From NCBI RefSeq assembly GCF_018860915.1, contig NZ_JAHKQD010000052.1:62001-126000 (forward strand): a stretch of DNA of 64,000 bases. Reading direction: 5' to 3'. Source of the stretch: Colwellia sp. C2M11. GTDB lineage: Bacteria > Pseudomonadota > Gammaproteobacteria > Enterobacterales > Alteromonadaceae. The position numbers and the translations under genes are program-made. The notes beneath the pieces were generated by a model, which saw nothing but the letters and a program-made list of their open reading frames with translations, did not search any database and was not told where the DNA came from. How positions within the stretch are numbered: the stretch's first letter is position 1; each line of letters begins with the position of its first letter. Below, piece by piece: positions 19,476 through 28,808 of the stretch.

Positions 19476-20015
19476 CTATTTTATCGCCATTTGGTAGTGT
19501 ACAGCGATAAAGTTGCCCAAAGGGGTGTGATGATCGTATTTTTTTTTAAAGCACATACCCATTTTTTTCATCACTGCTATAGAGGCGATATTATCTTCCA
19601 AAGCTAAAGCTGAAAAAGACTGTATATTAGCCTGTGTAGCTAAGGAATTTTTAATGGCTATAGCTGCTTCAGTCGCATAACCTTTCCCCCATGTTTTTTT
19701 GAAAAAACGCCAACCCAATTCAATATCAGCTAAGTCAGGTTTATCGCTAAAGAAATCCATTGGCCTGGCTAATATCCAGCCAAAATATTCTCGACTATTT
19801 TTGTCAGAAACGTGCCAAAGACCAAAGCCTTTTTCTGAATCTCTATAAGCATTCATACGTGGTATAAAAACCTCGTTAATGCTTGTCATGCTAGTAGGTT
19901 GTCCACCATTAAGAAAATGCATAACTTCTGGATCTTGATCTAGTTGCCATAACAATTGTGCATCTTGTGATTCCATAAGGCGGAAGCTTAAGCGTGCAGA
20001 GTTTTTAATTATCAT
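19476..20015 (-). CDS. GNAT family N-acetyltransferase (RimJ/RimL type)
   Basis: A 179-residue acetyltransferase of the RimJ/RimL-like branch. It opens with the RLSFRLMESQDAQLLWQLDQ segment and PEVMHFL. The acetyl-CoA binding motif A is IELGWRFFKKTWGKGYATEA, in which the K-x-x-W-G-K-G-Y-A pattern replaces the usual R/QxxGxG/A. ALALEDNIASIAVMKKMGM is motif B. The substrate is not predictable and could be a ribosomal protein, an antibiotic or a small metabolite. It is transcribed alone, divergent from the CPBP protease gene. Confidence 0.88.
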   Translation of the reverse strand: MIIKNSARLSFRLMESQDAQLLWQLDQDPEVMHFLNGGQPTSMTSINEVFIPRMNAYRDSEKGFGLWHVSDKNSREYFGWILARPMDFFSDKPDLADIELGWRFFKKTWGKGYATEAAIAIKNSLATQANIQSFSALALEDNIASIAVMKKMGMCFKKKYDHHTPLGNFIAVHYQMAIK

Positions 20016-20238
20016 GATGAAGCACCTGTATTTGTTAGTTGTGTATTGTAAGGTATGCCTATTTATTGAATCAATGGGTTAAGAGTGTTCTTAATAGTTA
20101 TTGGGAAGATGGATGAGATTATTTTATTTTGCTATCTTTATTCTGTCGAATATTTAAATGTGAGTAAAATTTTAATCTTTTCTAAAATAAATAGTTCGAT
20201 ATCAAATGGAATGAATAAATTAAAAAGGAATCGTTAAC

Positions 20239-21003
20239 ATGCCTCTAGATATGGACACTCTTACTGAAAAAACTGATGTAGAAACTGTTAAGCCTAATTC
20301 AAGTCTAATTAAAGTACTGTTGTGGTTAGCTGTATTACTTTTTGTCCCTCAAATATTGATGTTTTTGGGCTTAGGAATTTTTTACGGGGTTCAAGATGCT
20401 GGTTTTAGTGACGAAGCTATTGATGCCAAGATGACTTCTGTATTGACTTTGTTAGTGATGACGCTAATTGCACCGATTATGACTATACCATTATTGAACG
20501 CAGCAACTCAGGCGAGTAATTGGCGAGAACGCTTTGATTTTTGGGCACTAAAGCCTGTAATAGCTAAAAATTTGTTTATGTGGTTAGGTGTAGGTTTTAT
20601 GTTCTGGGGAGTGTCTTCATTAGTAGGTGATTGGCTTAATGTACCCATTGAGCAGTTTATGCTGGATGTAAAAGCTGCCAGTGACAGTGTGATAGCCGTT
20701 ATATTAGTGATAGTTACTGTGTGTTTCGTTGTTCCTGTTATGGAAGAGTTGATTTTTCGCGGTTGGCTTTACAGTAAAATAGCGCAAACCAAGTTAGGTA
20801 ACACGGGGGCATTGATTGCAACCTCGATTATTTTCACTATTATTCATACTCAGTATGACAATATGATTACTTTTTTCATCATACTTCTGCTTGGATTAGT
20901 ATTAGCTTTTACTCGTTATAAAACCGGCAATGTTAGTTACAGCATTGCAATTCATATACTCTTTAATAGCCTAGGGATTGTCGTGATGTTTTTCTTTATG
21001 TAA
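20239..21003 (+). CDS. CPBP family intramembrane metalloprotease
   Basis: A 254-residue multi-pass membrane protein of the CPBP (CAAX prenyl protease/bacteriocin-processing, Abi) family. The conserved motif 1, MEELIFRGWLYSKI with EExxxR, lies at about residue 170, motif 2 in FTIIHTQYDN carries a conserved His, and the last helices contain IAIHILFNSLG with the His/Asn pair. These make up the expected metal site in the membrane. About six to seven hydrophobic helices are visible. Substrates of such proteins in gammaproteobacteria are mostly unknown. A strong hairpin follows, separating it from the convergent uvrA. Confidence 0.88.
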   Translation: MPLDMDTLTEKTDVETVKPNSSLIKVLLWLAVLLFVPQILMFLGLGIFYGVQDAGFSDEAIDAKMTSVLTLLVMTLIAPIMTIPLLNAATQASNWRERFDFWALKPVIAKNLFMWLGVGFMFWGVSSLVGDWLNVPIEQFMLDVKAASDSVIAVILVIVTVCFVVPVMEELIFRGWLYSKIAQTKLGNTGALIATSIIFTIIHTQYDNMITFFIILLLGLVLAFTRYKTGNVSYSIAIHILFNSLGIVVMFFFM

Positions 21004-21112
21004 ATTTTGATTTAGCAAGAAAGGTTTAAGCTTATTTTTTGTTATTTAGCTTGAACTTGATTTAAGATATTTTCATTAATTTCATTGGTTTAAATTATTT
21101 AGCATAGTGTAG

Positions 21113-21158
21113 CAATAGTCAAAGGAGGGCGGAAACTATCGTCCTTCTTTGACTATTG
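21113..21158. terminator. strong bidirectional hairpin between CPBP gene and uvrA
   Basis: CAATAGTCAAAG (21113-21124) pairs perfectly with CTTTGACTATTG (21147-21158). The inner bases extend the stem to 19 pairs, two of them G-U, around an 8-base loop. The T-run downstream is short, but the position between convergent genes supports a bidirectional terminator. Confidence 0.75.
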
Positions 21159-21181
21159 GGTATTTTTAAAAGTATTAATTG

Positions 21182-24007
21182 TTAACTTAATAAGGGTTTT
21201 AAAAAGCGAGCAGTATGTGAACCTTCATGTTGTGCTACTTGTTCTGGCGTACCGGTTACTAATATTTCACCACCACCTGAACCACCTTCAGGACCTAAAT
21301 CGACAATCCAATCAGCGGTTTTAATCACATCAAGATTATGTTCTATCACGACAATAGTATTACCATCATCGCGTAAGCGATGAATTACCTGCATTAATTG
21401 CTTTATATCATGAAAGTGTAGACCGGTTGTTGGTTCATCCAATATATATAATGTTTGTCCTGTGCCTCGTTTCGATAGCTCTTTAGATAATTTAACGCGT
21501 TGTGCCTCACCACCTGAAAGTGTTGTTGCTGATTGCCCGAGTTTTATATAACCTAAACCAACATCAAGTAAGGTGTTAAGTTTACGTTTTATCGCTGGAA
21601 TAGCATTGAAAAACTCAAAAGCATCTTCAATTGTCATGTCTAAGACTTCATGAATATTTTTACCTTTATATAAGACTTCTAGTGTTTCTCTGTTATAACG
21701 CATGCTTTTACATACATCACAAGGTACATAAACATCAGGTAAAAAGTGCATTTCTACTTTAATTAGCCCATCACCTTGGCAAGCTTCACAACGGCCGCCT
21801 TTAACATTAAAGCTAAAACGACCTGATTTGTATCCTCGAGAACGAGACTCTTGTGTCGCAGCAAAAATATCGCGTATAGCAGTAAATATACCAGTATAAG
21901 TGGCAGGGTTTGAGCGAGGTGTTCTACCAATTGGGCTTTGATCAATCTCAATAACTTTATCAAGATGCTCTAATCCCTTAATAGATTTATATGGGGCAGG
22001 TTCATCGAGCGTTGCACCGTTAAGTTCAATATGAGCGAGTTTGTATAAAGTATCGTTAATGAGAGTCGACTTCCCTGATCCCGAAACGCCAGTAATACAA
22101 GTTAACAGTCCGTTAGGGATCACTAAATCAACATTTTTTAAATTGTTGCCGCTAGCACCTTTTAGTGTAATGACATTTTTCTTATCAAATGGATGGCGCT
22201 TTTTAGGGATTTCAATACACTCAACACCAGATAGGTACTTACCGGTAAGTGAGTCCTTACATTTTAAAATGTCATCTACCGTACCTTGAGCGATAATCTC
22301 TCCACCATGAACACCAGCACCAGGGCCGATATCGATGACAAAGTCGGCAGCACGAATGGCATCTTCGTCGTGTTCGACAACGATGACTGTATTACCTAAA
22401 TCGCGTAAGTGAATAAGTGTGCTTAATAAGCGTTCGTTGTCTCGTTGATGTAAACCAATTGAAGGTTCGTCGAGCACATACATTACGCCAACCAAGCCAG
22501 CACCAATTTGGCTTGCTAAACGAATACGTTGTGCTTCTCCACCTGAAAGAGTATTTGCACCGCGAGATAAATTTAAATAATTTAGTCCAACATTCACCAA
22601 AAAGCCCAAACGTTCATTAATTTCTTTTAAAATCTTTTCTGCAACTTGCTCTTTTTGTCCTGTTAATTTTAAATTTTGAAAAAACTCAAGAGCATCAGCA
22701 ATAGCATATTCAGCAACAACCGTTAGTGGGGTATCAGCAATAAAAACATTACGAGCTTCTAAACGTAAACGGCTTCCGTTACAGTCAGGACAATGTTGAC
22801 TATTTAAATACTTTGATAACTCATCACGTACCGCATTCGACTCTGTTTCTTTATAGCGGCGTTGCATATTGTTAATAATCCCTTCAAATGGATGTTTACG
22901 TAGCACTACATCGCCACGGTCATTCATATATTTGAATTCAATTTCTTGTTTACCACTACCGTACAGTATTGCTTTACGGGAATCTTCGGTTAACGTTTTA
23001 AAAGGTTTGTCGATTGAAAAATCATAGTGTTCAGCTAAGGCCTGTAACATTTGGAAATAATAAAAGTTACGTTTATCCCAACCACGTATAGCGCCACCGG
23101 CAAGGCTTAAGTCTTCGTTTGCTATTATGCGGCTGCTATCAAAAAATTGTTCTATACCTAGGCCATCACATGTTTGGCAAGCACCGGCAGGGTTATTAAA
23201 GGAGAATAATCTCGGCTCCAGCTCTTGCATGCTATAACCACAATGTGGACAGGCAAAGTTAGCTGAAAATAATAACTCTTCTTTATCTGGCTCATCCATA
23301 AAGGCTATTTTTGCCGTACCGGATGTTAACGCAAGTGTTGTTTCAAACGATTCTGATAAGCGTAACTGAATATCTGGACGTACTTTTAAACGATCAACCA
23401 CCACTTCAATGGTATGTTTTTTCTGGAGCTCTAATGTTGGCGGATCTGATAAGTCACAGACTTCTCCATCAATTCGAGCACGGATAAATCCTTGTGCAGC
23501 TAGGTTATCGAGTAATTTAACATGCTCACCTTTACGATCTTGCAATACCGGCGCCAGCAACATCACTTTAGTACCTTCTTCAAGTGCTAAAACACTATCT
23601 ACCATTTGGGAAACGGTTTGGGCTGCTAAAGGTTGTTTGTGCGTAGGACAGCGCGGTTCACCCACACGTGCATATAATAAACGTAAATAATCATAAATTT
23701 CAGTGATGGTACCCACTGTAGAACGGGGGTTATGTGACGTTGATTTTTGCTCAATAGAAATAGCTGGCGATAAACCTTCAATGTGATCGACATCGGGTTT
23801 TTCCATTAACGATAAAAACTGGCGTGCATAGGCTGACAAAGATTCAACATAACGACGTTGACCTTCAGCGTATAAAGTATCGAAAGCCAGTGATGATTTT
23901 CCTGAGCCGGAAAGCCCAGTAATAACCACTAATTTATCACGAGGGATAGTTAAGTTAATGTTTTTTAGGTTGTGGGTACGTGCGCCTCTTACTTCAATAC
24001 TTTTCAT
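21182..24007 (-). CDS. uvrA: excinuclease ABC subunit A, UvrA
   Basis: UvrA is the damage-recognition ATPase of nucleotide excision repair and loads UvrB onto lesions. The 941-residue length is normal. Two ABC modules are visible, with Walker A sequences [10 protein letters not shown] (near residue 31) and [10 protein letters not shown] (near 640), ABC signatures LSGGEAQRI and LSGGEAQRV, and zinc-finger cysteine pairs CPHCGYS...CQTCDGLG and CEACQGDG...CDVC. No LexA box of the CTG-N10-CAG type was found in the 500 bases upstream. The neighbour across the gap is a YajR-type transporter. Confidence 0.99.
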   Translation of the reverse strand: MKSIEVRGARTHNLKNINLTIPRDKLVVITGLSGSGKSSLAFDTLYAEGQRRYVESLSAYARQFLSLMEKPDVDHIEGLSPAISIEQKSTSHNPRSTVGTITEIYDYLRLLYARVGEPRCPTHKQPLAAQTVSQMVDSVLALEEGTKVMLLAPVLQDRKGEHVKLLDNLAAQGFIRARIDGEVCDLSDPPTLELQKKHTIEVVVDRLKVRPDIQLRLSESFETTLALTSGTAKIAFMDEPDKEELLFSANFACPHCGYSMQELEPRLFSFNNPAGACQTCDGLGIEQFFDSSRIIANEDLSLAGGAIRGWDKRNFYYFQMLQALAEHYDFSIDKPFKTLTEDSRKAILYGSGKQEIEFKYMNDRGDVVLRKHPFEGIINNMQRRYKETESNAVRDELSKYLNSQHCPDCNGSRLRLEARNVFIADTPLTVVAEYAIADALEFFQNLKLTGQKEQVAEKILKEINERLGFLVNVGLNYLNLSRGANTLSGGEAQRIRLASQIGAGLVGVMYVLDEPSIGLHQRDNERLLSTLIHLRDLGNTVIVVEHDEDAIRAADFVIDIGPGAGVHGGEIIAQGTVDDILKCKDSLTGKYLSGVECIEIPKKRHPFDKKNVITLKGASGNNLKNVDLVIPNGLLTCITGVSGSGKSTLINDTLYKLAHIELNGATLDEPAPYKSIKGLEHLDKVIEIDQSPIGRTPRSNPATYTGIFTAIRDIFAATQESRSRGYKSGRFSFNVKGGRCEACQGDGLIKVEMHFLPDVYVPCDVCKSMRYNRETLEVLYKGKNIHEVLDMTIEDAFEFFNAIPAIKRKLNTLLDVGLGYIKLGQSATTLSGGEAQRVKLSKELSKRGTGQTLYILDEPTTGLHFHDIKQLMQVIHRLRDDGNTIVVIEHNLDVIKTADWIVDLGPEGGSGGGEILVTGTPEQVAQHEGSHTARFLKPLLS

Positions 24008-24510
24008 TTTTTATCTATTAATTTATAGTCAAAATTACAGCGAAACATTATGGCATAAAGAGGGACATAAAGAAAAATGATGTTCAGTTATTAAACGCTT
24101 TTATTTTGTGATTCTTCTAGATCTTGTTTAGGAAGATATGTCTGAGTATAGACAGGTGATTGACAAATAAGCTGTCATTGCGTAGATCACTTAATACGGT
24201 TGCATTTTAGGAGCAGTGCAACGTGTGAGATTTTAAATCAAGTTCAGCGTGATAAATAAGTTGTCATTGCGTAGTTTACTTAATACGGAATCTTATTGAG
24301 GGATCAGTGTCATGGTTTAAATTATGAATCCAGTTCAGATGGTGGCTTTAAGTTCAGCATAATGATGTATAGAGCGATATTGACTAATATAAACTTTATT
24401 TTTACTCTTAATAGGCGTAGTCTCAGCGAGTGTTTTTTTGCTGATAATAGCGTGCTAAACTACTACAGTTTTTTATTTCTTCCTTTATTTCCTATTAGGT
24501 AAACATTTTC
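24008..24510. other. 503-bp uvrA-yajR intergenic region
   Basis: No convincing protein gene here. A 68-codon frame at 24296-24502 has no recognisable features and I leave it out. The region carries the promoters of two divergent genes and a direct repeat pair described separately. Confidence 0.6.
24161..24288. repeat. two 39-bp direct repeats, 89-bp period
   Basis: Copy 1 at 24161-24199 and copy 2 at 24250-24288 share TGAYAAATAAGYTGTCATTG followed by CGTAG and, three variable bases later, ACTTAATACGG (34 of 39 positions identical). Weaker similarity continues downstream (a GANCAGTG and an AGTTCAG segment in each), so the duplicated unit may be about 89 bases. Confidence 0.8.
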
Positions 24511-25914
24511 ATGAGCGTTTCAGGTTTAAACCGTATTGAGAAAAGAGCTGCATTCTCACTTGCCAGTGTTTTTGGTGTGCGTATGTTAGGGCTATTTATG
24601 ATTTTGCCGGTGTTTGCTATTTATGGTGAACAGTTAGCAGGTTATAGTCCATTATGGTTAGGTCTTGCTATTGGCGCTTATGGTTTAACGCAAGCATTAT
24701 TTCAAATACCAATGGGTATGTTATCAGATAAATATGGCCGAAAACCTGTGATATTAGCGGGCCTGGTGGTGTTTCTTATTGGCAGTGTTATTGCTGCTTT
24801 ATCTACTACTATTTATGGCGTTGTTATTGGCCGAGCAATTCAAGGTATGGGCGCTATTGCAAGTGCCATTCTTGCCTTAGCTGCGGATTTAAGCCGAGAA
24901 GAACAGCGGCCTAAAGTAATGGCGACAATTGGTATGTTTATCGGGTTGTCTTTCACTTTTGCAATGATTTTGGGGCCTATAGTGGCAGATGCTTTTGGTT
25001 TAAGTGGCTTGTTTTGGTTTACCGGTTTTTTAACTATTTTAGCTATGTTGATGATCCAATTTATGGTGCCTTATTCTGTGAGTAAAGCCCCTCGTGGTGA
25101 TAATGTTGCTTTACCTGAACAAATATCTAAGTTAATTAAAAACCCACAGTTGTCACGTTTGAACTGGGGGGTATTTATTTTACATATGTCGTTAACAGCC
25201 TGTTTTGTCACTTTACCTAAGCAGTTTGTTGCCAGTGGCTTAGCCCTAGAAAATCATTGGCAATTATACTTACCAACCTTGCTAGGCTCTTTCTTTTTGA
25301 TGGTACCCTTTATGATTATCGCCATGAAAAAAGAACAGGAGAAGCCTATGTTTAGTGGCGCTGTTGCTTTGTTAAGTGTTGCGCTATTTTTACTATGGTT
25401 GTTACCTACAGGGCTTTGGAGTTTAGTTTTTTCAGTGGTACTTTTCTTCACTGCTTTTAATTATTTAGAAGCAACGATGCCTTCTATTTTATCTCGACTT
25501 GCCCCAGCGGGTGTGAAAGGTAGTGCTATGGGGATTTATTCTAGCAGTCAATTCTTAGGGGCTTTTGCTGGTGGTATTATTGGTGGTTTAGTGGCGAGTC
25601 GTTATGGCGAACAAAGTATATTTTTAGTTATGGCGCTACTTAGCTTGATTTGGTTAGCCGTTAGCTTTGGTATGCAGAAGCTTAAAAAATCTAAAAATTT
25701 TAGTTTTATCACTAATATTAAAACTGCCGAAAAAGTAGAAGAAATTTCTGAAATTTTGATTAGTATGCCGGGTATTATTGAAGCAACACTTGTTCAAAAT
25801 GAAGCTAAAATGGGCGATAAAGAAAGTAATAATGCGGTGGCTTATTTAAAGGTTGATGAAAAGCTCGTTGATTTACTTGCGGTTAAAGCCCTGTTACATC
25901 AAGATGTGAGCTAA
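24511..25914 (+). CDS. yajR: MFS transporter with C-terminal YAM-like domain (YajR type)
   Basis: A 467-residue 12-helix major facilitator transporter with motif A as GMLSDKYGRKP (after helix 2) and motif C-like VFGVRMLGLFMILPVFAIYG at the N-terminus. After the last helix comes a roughly 70-residue soluble tail (SFITNIKTAEKVEEISEILI onward, with MPGIIEATLVQN and NAVAYLKVDEKLVDL). Its beta-alpha-beta pattern matches the ferredoxin-like YAM domain of E. coli YajR. The substrate is unknown and drug or proton antiport is assumed for the group. The stop codon overlaps the start of the next gene by one base, giving translational coupling to a cyclic-nucleotide-binding protein. In several related genera as I recall, this gene lies between uvrA and ssb. 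Confidence 0.85.
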   Translation: MSVSGLNRIEKRAAFSLASVFGVRMLGLFMILPVFAIYGEQLAGYSPLWLGLAIGAYGLTQALFQIPMGMLSDKYGRKPVILAGLVVFLIGSVIAALSTTIYGVVIGRAIQGMGAIASAILALAADLSREEQRPKVMATIGMFIGLSFTFAMILGPIVADAFGLSGLFWFTGFLTILAMLMIQFMVPYSVSKAPRGDNVALPEQISKLIKNPQLSRLNWGVFILHMSLTACFVTLPKQFVASGLALENHWQLYLPTLLGSFFLMVPFMIIAMKKEQEKPMFSGAVALLSVALFLLWLLPTGLWSLVFSVVLFFTAFNYLEATMPSILSRLAPAGVKGSAMGIYSSSQFLGAFAGGIIGGLVASRYGEQSIFLVMALLSLIWLAVSFGMQKLKKSKNFSFITNIKTAEKVEEISEILISMPGIIEATLVQNEAKMGDKESNNAVAYLKVDEKLVDLLAVKALLHQDVS

Positions 25915-26369
25915 TGTTACCCTTAAAAAACATATCACGTTTAAAGTTATTAGAAATTGTTGCGCGTATTAATTTTTTTAAACGATTAACGCTTCAAGAG
26001 CGCGAGTTGTTATTAAACTCGTCAGCTTGCTACAAATGTTATAAAGATAAGTTTGTGCAAACTGAAGATGATCATAATAGTAATTTTTATATTGTATTAT
26101 CGGGTAAAATAGCTATTACAAAAAACAATACCGATAATATAGTGGGTTATATTTCTGTCGGAGAATTTATTGGTGAAAGTAGCTTTATCAATAAAAGTCG
26201 TAAAAGCGCATCAGCAAAAGCGGTGGATGACTCAATTATACTTTGTATAGATCAAGATGCTTTACGTGATTTACCTCTAAAAATTAAAGATAAATGTAAA
26301 GATGCTATTATCGAAGGAATGGCGAGTAGAATTGCTTATTTAACAGAAAACATTCAACAGCTTCCTTAA
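25914..26369 (+). CDS. small cyclic nucleotide-binding domain protein
   Basis: A 151-residue protein made almost entirely of one CRP-like cyclic nucleotide-binding domain: INFFKRLTLQERELLLNSSA, then IVLSGKIAITK and the phosphate-binding cassette region VGEFIGESSFINKSRKSASA. The cassette keeps G-E and an Arg-x-x-A-like element but is not a textbook FGE-(A/L)xL...RxA sequence, so ligand binding is plausible yet uncertain. It has no helix-turn-helix, so it is not a CRP-type regulator. Coupling to the YajR-like transporter by a one-base TAATG overlap suggests it modulates that transporter. Confidence 0.75.
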   Translation: MLPLKNISRLKLLEIVARINFFKRLTLQERELLLNSSACYKCYKDKFVQTEDDHNSNFYIVLSGKIAITKNNTDNIVGYISVGEFIGESSFINKSRKSASAKAVDDSIILCIDQDALRDLPLKIKDKCKDAIIEGMASRIAYLTENIQQLP

Positions 26370-26545
26370 ATTATCGATAGCAATTCAATTGAATATCGCT
26401 TGTTAGTAATGAGTTACCTCAAAAAACACACGCCTTATCGAAAAAATTCTGTTTTGTTGGGTATTTATTATATTGTGGTTAGGCCAATTATGACCTAGTG
26501 TAGGACAGTATTGAAACGCTAATTTGAACTAATATACTAAATCCC

Positions 26546-27652
26546 ATGGATGAATCAGAAATAGATCCCTCTCTTGAAACAGAATCTCAAGCTTTTTCCA
26601 AGCAAAGTCATCAATTTTGGACATTACAAATTGTTGGCTGGCTTGGCTATGCTCTTTTTGTTTTTTTAGCAATCGTTCGCCCTCAGATTTCTGAGCCAAA
26701 TTTCAATTTTTCAGGACAGATCCTTAATTTATTAGTAGAAACAATGAGTGGTTTCTTTCTGTCTTACTTGCAGTGGTGTTTTATTCGCCGTATTACTCAC
26801 TTCCCGTTGAATAAAATGTTGTTGTTCAGTTTTTCTGCGGCGGCAGTACTTGGATTAATTTACAATATTATTAAACTTAGTACATTCAAAGCTATTGTGC
26901 ATCAACAACAATGGAATGAGTCTTGGAGTACACTCGAATTTGGTGGTTGGTTATTATTTTCATTAGCTACTATGTTTGTATGGACAGCAATATTTTTTAT
27001 TATGTTGTATAACAACAAGTTACAAAAAGAACATGAAATGTTACTTAGAGCACAAACATCGGCAAAAGAAGCACAATTAGAAATGTTGCGTTACCAACTG
27101 AATCCTCATTTTATGTTTAATACCATGAATGCTATTTCTACGCTTATTTATAAAAACGAAAATGATAAAGCCAATGAAATGCTTGACAAATTATGTGATT
27201 TTTTTAGATATTCATTAGATAAAAACGACAAAAGTAAAACTACCCTCCAAAAAGAGTTGGAGTTGTTAGATTTATATCTATCTATCGAAAAAGTCAGGTT
27301 TGGTGATCGTTTACATGTCGAGCTTGCCATTGATAATAATGCTCTGGGTTGTCGAGTACCTAGTATGTTGTTGCAACCTTTGGTGGAAAATGCGATTAAA
27401 TATGCAATAGAGTTGCGCAAAGAAGGCGGGTCTATCATTATTCAAGCGCAAATTATTGATGACAGATTAATGTTACACGTTATTGATGACGGGCAAGGTT
27501 TAAATAAAAAATTGAATGAAGGTTTTGGTATTGGTATGACGAATACAAAAGCACGATTAGATGCTATGTTTAATGGTGACTTCGATGTGAATCTTGCTAA
27601 CAGCGAAAATGGCGGAGCAACCGTGTTAATTTCTATTCCTTTTAAGAAGTAA
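26546..27652 (+). CDS. LytS/YehU-family sensor histidine kinase
   Basis: A 368-residue inner-membrane sensor kinase with four hydrophobic helices in the first 160 residues and no large periplasmic domain. A short coiled coil leads to the His_kinase domain, whose phosphoacceptor is in LNPHFMFNTMNAIS (His188). The ATP-binding part has LLQPLVENAIKYAI (N-box) and DDGQGLNKK with GFGIGMTNTKARL (G boxes). Eight bases downstream is its LytTR response regulator. The pair stands directly before the glucanase/TonB-receptor genes, so it probably regulates that locus in response to a signal sensed in the membrane. Confidence 0.93.
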   Translation: MDESEIDPSLETESQAFSKQSHQFWTLQIVGWLGYALFVFLAIVRPQISEPNFNFSGQILNLLVETMSGFFLSYLQWCFIRRITHFPLNKMLLFSFSAAAVLGLIYNIIKLSTFKAIVHQQQWNESWSTLEFGGWLLFSLATMFVWTAIFFIMLYNNKLQKEHEMLLRAQTSAKEAQLEMLRYQLNPHFMFNTMNAISTLIYKNENDKANEMLDKLCDFFRYSLDKNDKSKTTLQKELELLDLYLSIEKVRFGDRLHVELAIDNNALGCRVPSMLLQPLVENAIKYAIELRKEGGSIIIQAQIIDDRLMLHVIDDGQGLNKKLNEGFGIGMTNTKARLDAMFNGDFDVNLANSENGGATVLISIPFKK

Positions 27653-27659
27653 TTGAGAG

Positions 27660-28514
27660 ATGAGTGAAAAACCTTTAACGGCAATTATTGTTGATGATGA
27701 ACCTCTTGCGATAGAAGGGCTTCGTCTTCGATTAGAAAAAATCTCTCAACTAAAAGTCATTGCCGAAGCAAGTGATGGTGATCAAGCTATTCATTTGTGC
27801 AATACCTTAACACCTGATGTATTGTTTTTAGATTTACGTTTGCCTGGTCTTAATGGTATTGAGGTTGTACAAGCATTACAATCTGATACTTTACCCATGA
27901 TTGTTTTTGTCAGCGCTTATGGTGAATACGCTATTGATGCTTTTGAACTTAACGCAATTGATTATGTATTAAAACCTGCTAATTTAGGGCGTTTACAAAA
28001 GACAGTTGAGCGTATTATGCAACGCGTTAGCATTAGTCAGTCGGAAAATAATATTGAGAAAGATTCGACTAAAGAAAAATTCAAATTACTTAAAGCACTA
28101 GGTGAAACATCAGGCCTTTCAGTGTCTGAACTAGAAGATTGGTTGGAGTCGGATAATCCATTACCTTCTCTCTACATACAAGAATTAGTGATTAAAAATA
28201 ACGATCATGAAAAAGTGTTTTTACCTGTTAAAGACATACAATGGATAGATGCTGCTGGTGATTACATGTGTATTCATGAAAATAATGAAACACATATTGT
28301 ACGCATTACTATGAAAAAGCTTGAAAGCCAGTTAGATCCTAAGATATTCACTCGTATTCACAAATCTACTTTAGTTAATGTTAGCTATATTAAGAGTATT
28401 AAGCCTATGCGTAATAGCGAAGGCATTCTTGATTTAGGTAACGACGTTCAATTAAAAGTAAGTCGTAATTACAGCTCAGCTATACAACAAATTGTTGAGT
28501 CTAAACAATATTAA
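27660..28514 (+). CDS. LytTR-family response regulator
   Basis: A 284-residue two-domain regulator. The receiver domain (about 8-125) has the acidic pair in IVDDEPLAIEGLRLRL, the phosphorylation site Asp58 in VLFLDLRLPGLNG, and the Ser/Lys of SAYGEYAI and DYVLKPA. The C-terminal LytTR DNA-binding domain (about 180-283) has FLPVKDIQWIDAAGDYMCIH, RIHKSTLVNVSYIKSI and LKVSRNYSS. A roughly 50-residue linker between them is longer than in many LytTR proteins. It is co-transcribed with the sensor kinase. LytTR proteins bind pairs of direct repeats, and the target here is not known. Confidence 0.94.
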   Translation: MSEKPLTAIIVDDEPLAIEGLRLRLEKISQLKVIAEASDGDQAIHLCNTLTPDVLFLDLRLPGLNGIEVVQALQSDTLPMIVFVSAYGEYAIDAFELNAIDYVLKPANLGRLQKTVERIMQRVSISQSENNIEKDSTKEKFKLLKALGETSGLSVSELEDWLESDNPLPSLYIQELVIKNNDHEKVFLPVKDIQWIDAAGDYMCIHENNETHIVRITMKKLESQLDPKIFTRIHKSTLVNVSYIKSIKPMRNSEGILDLGNDVQLKVSRNYSSAIQQIVESKQY

Positions 28515-28585
28515 AGGCAATTAAACCTTTCAGCTTATTTTTGTCTCGTGTTATCTCTTTGCTTTCAGTAAATCGATTATTGCCG

Positions 28586-28600
28586 CATGGTTTAACCATG
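28586..28600. promoter_or_regulatory. 15-base palindrome upstream of the GH16 gene
   Basis: CATGGTTTAACCATG: seven-base arms around one central T, lying 71 bases after the LytTR gene and about 210 bases before the GH16 start. No second copy seen near the TonB receptor. It could be an operator or simply part of the leader, and the roughly 290-base gap around it shows no gene. Confidence 0.4.
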
Positions 28601-28808
28601 ATGTCGCATTTCAATTGTTAGTTGATTTTTTTTGAATCAATATGTTTCTAAGATACTACTCATATTAAAATTATATCAGAGTAGCTATCTAAATCGTTTA
28701 CTTCAGTATTTTCGTGATAAAAAGTCTTATAAAACAATCAACAAAAATAATACAACCACACGAAATATCAAAGTTAAAACGAACCATAATGAAACATTGG
28801 GGACATTT

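Noticed and set aside
24130-24160. CTG...CAG upstream of uvrA as LexA box
   Set aside because: The gap is 8 bases, not 10, so it does not fit the gammaproteobacterial SOS box.
24296-24502. A 68-residue protein in the uvrA-yajR gap
   Set aside because: No ribosome binding site, atypical composition, and it covers the repeat region.
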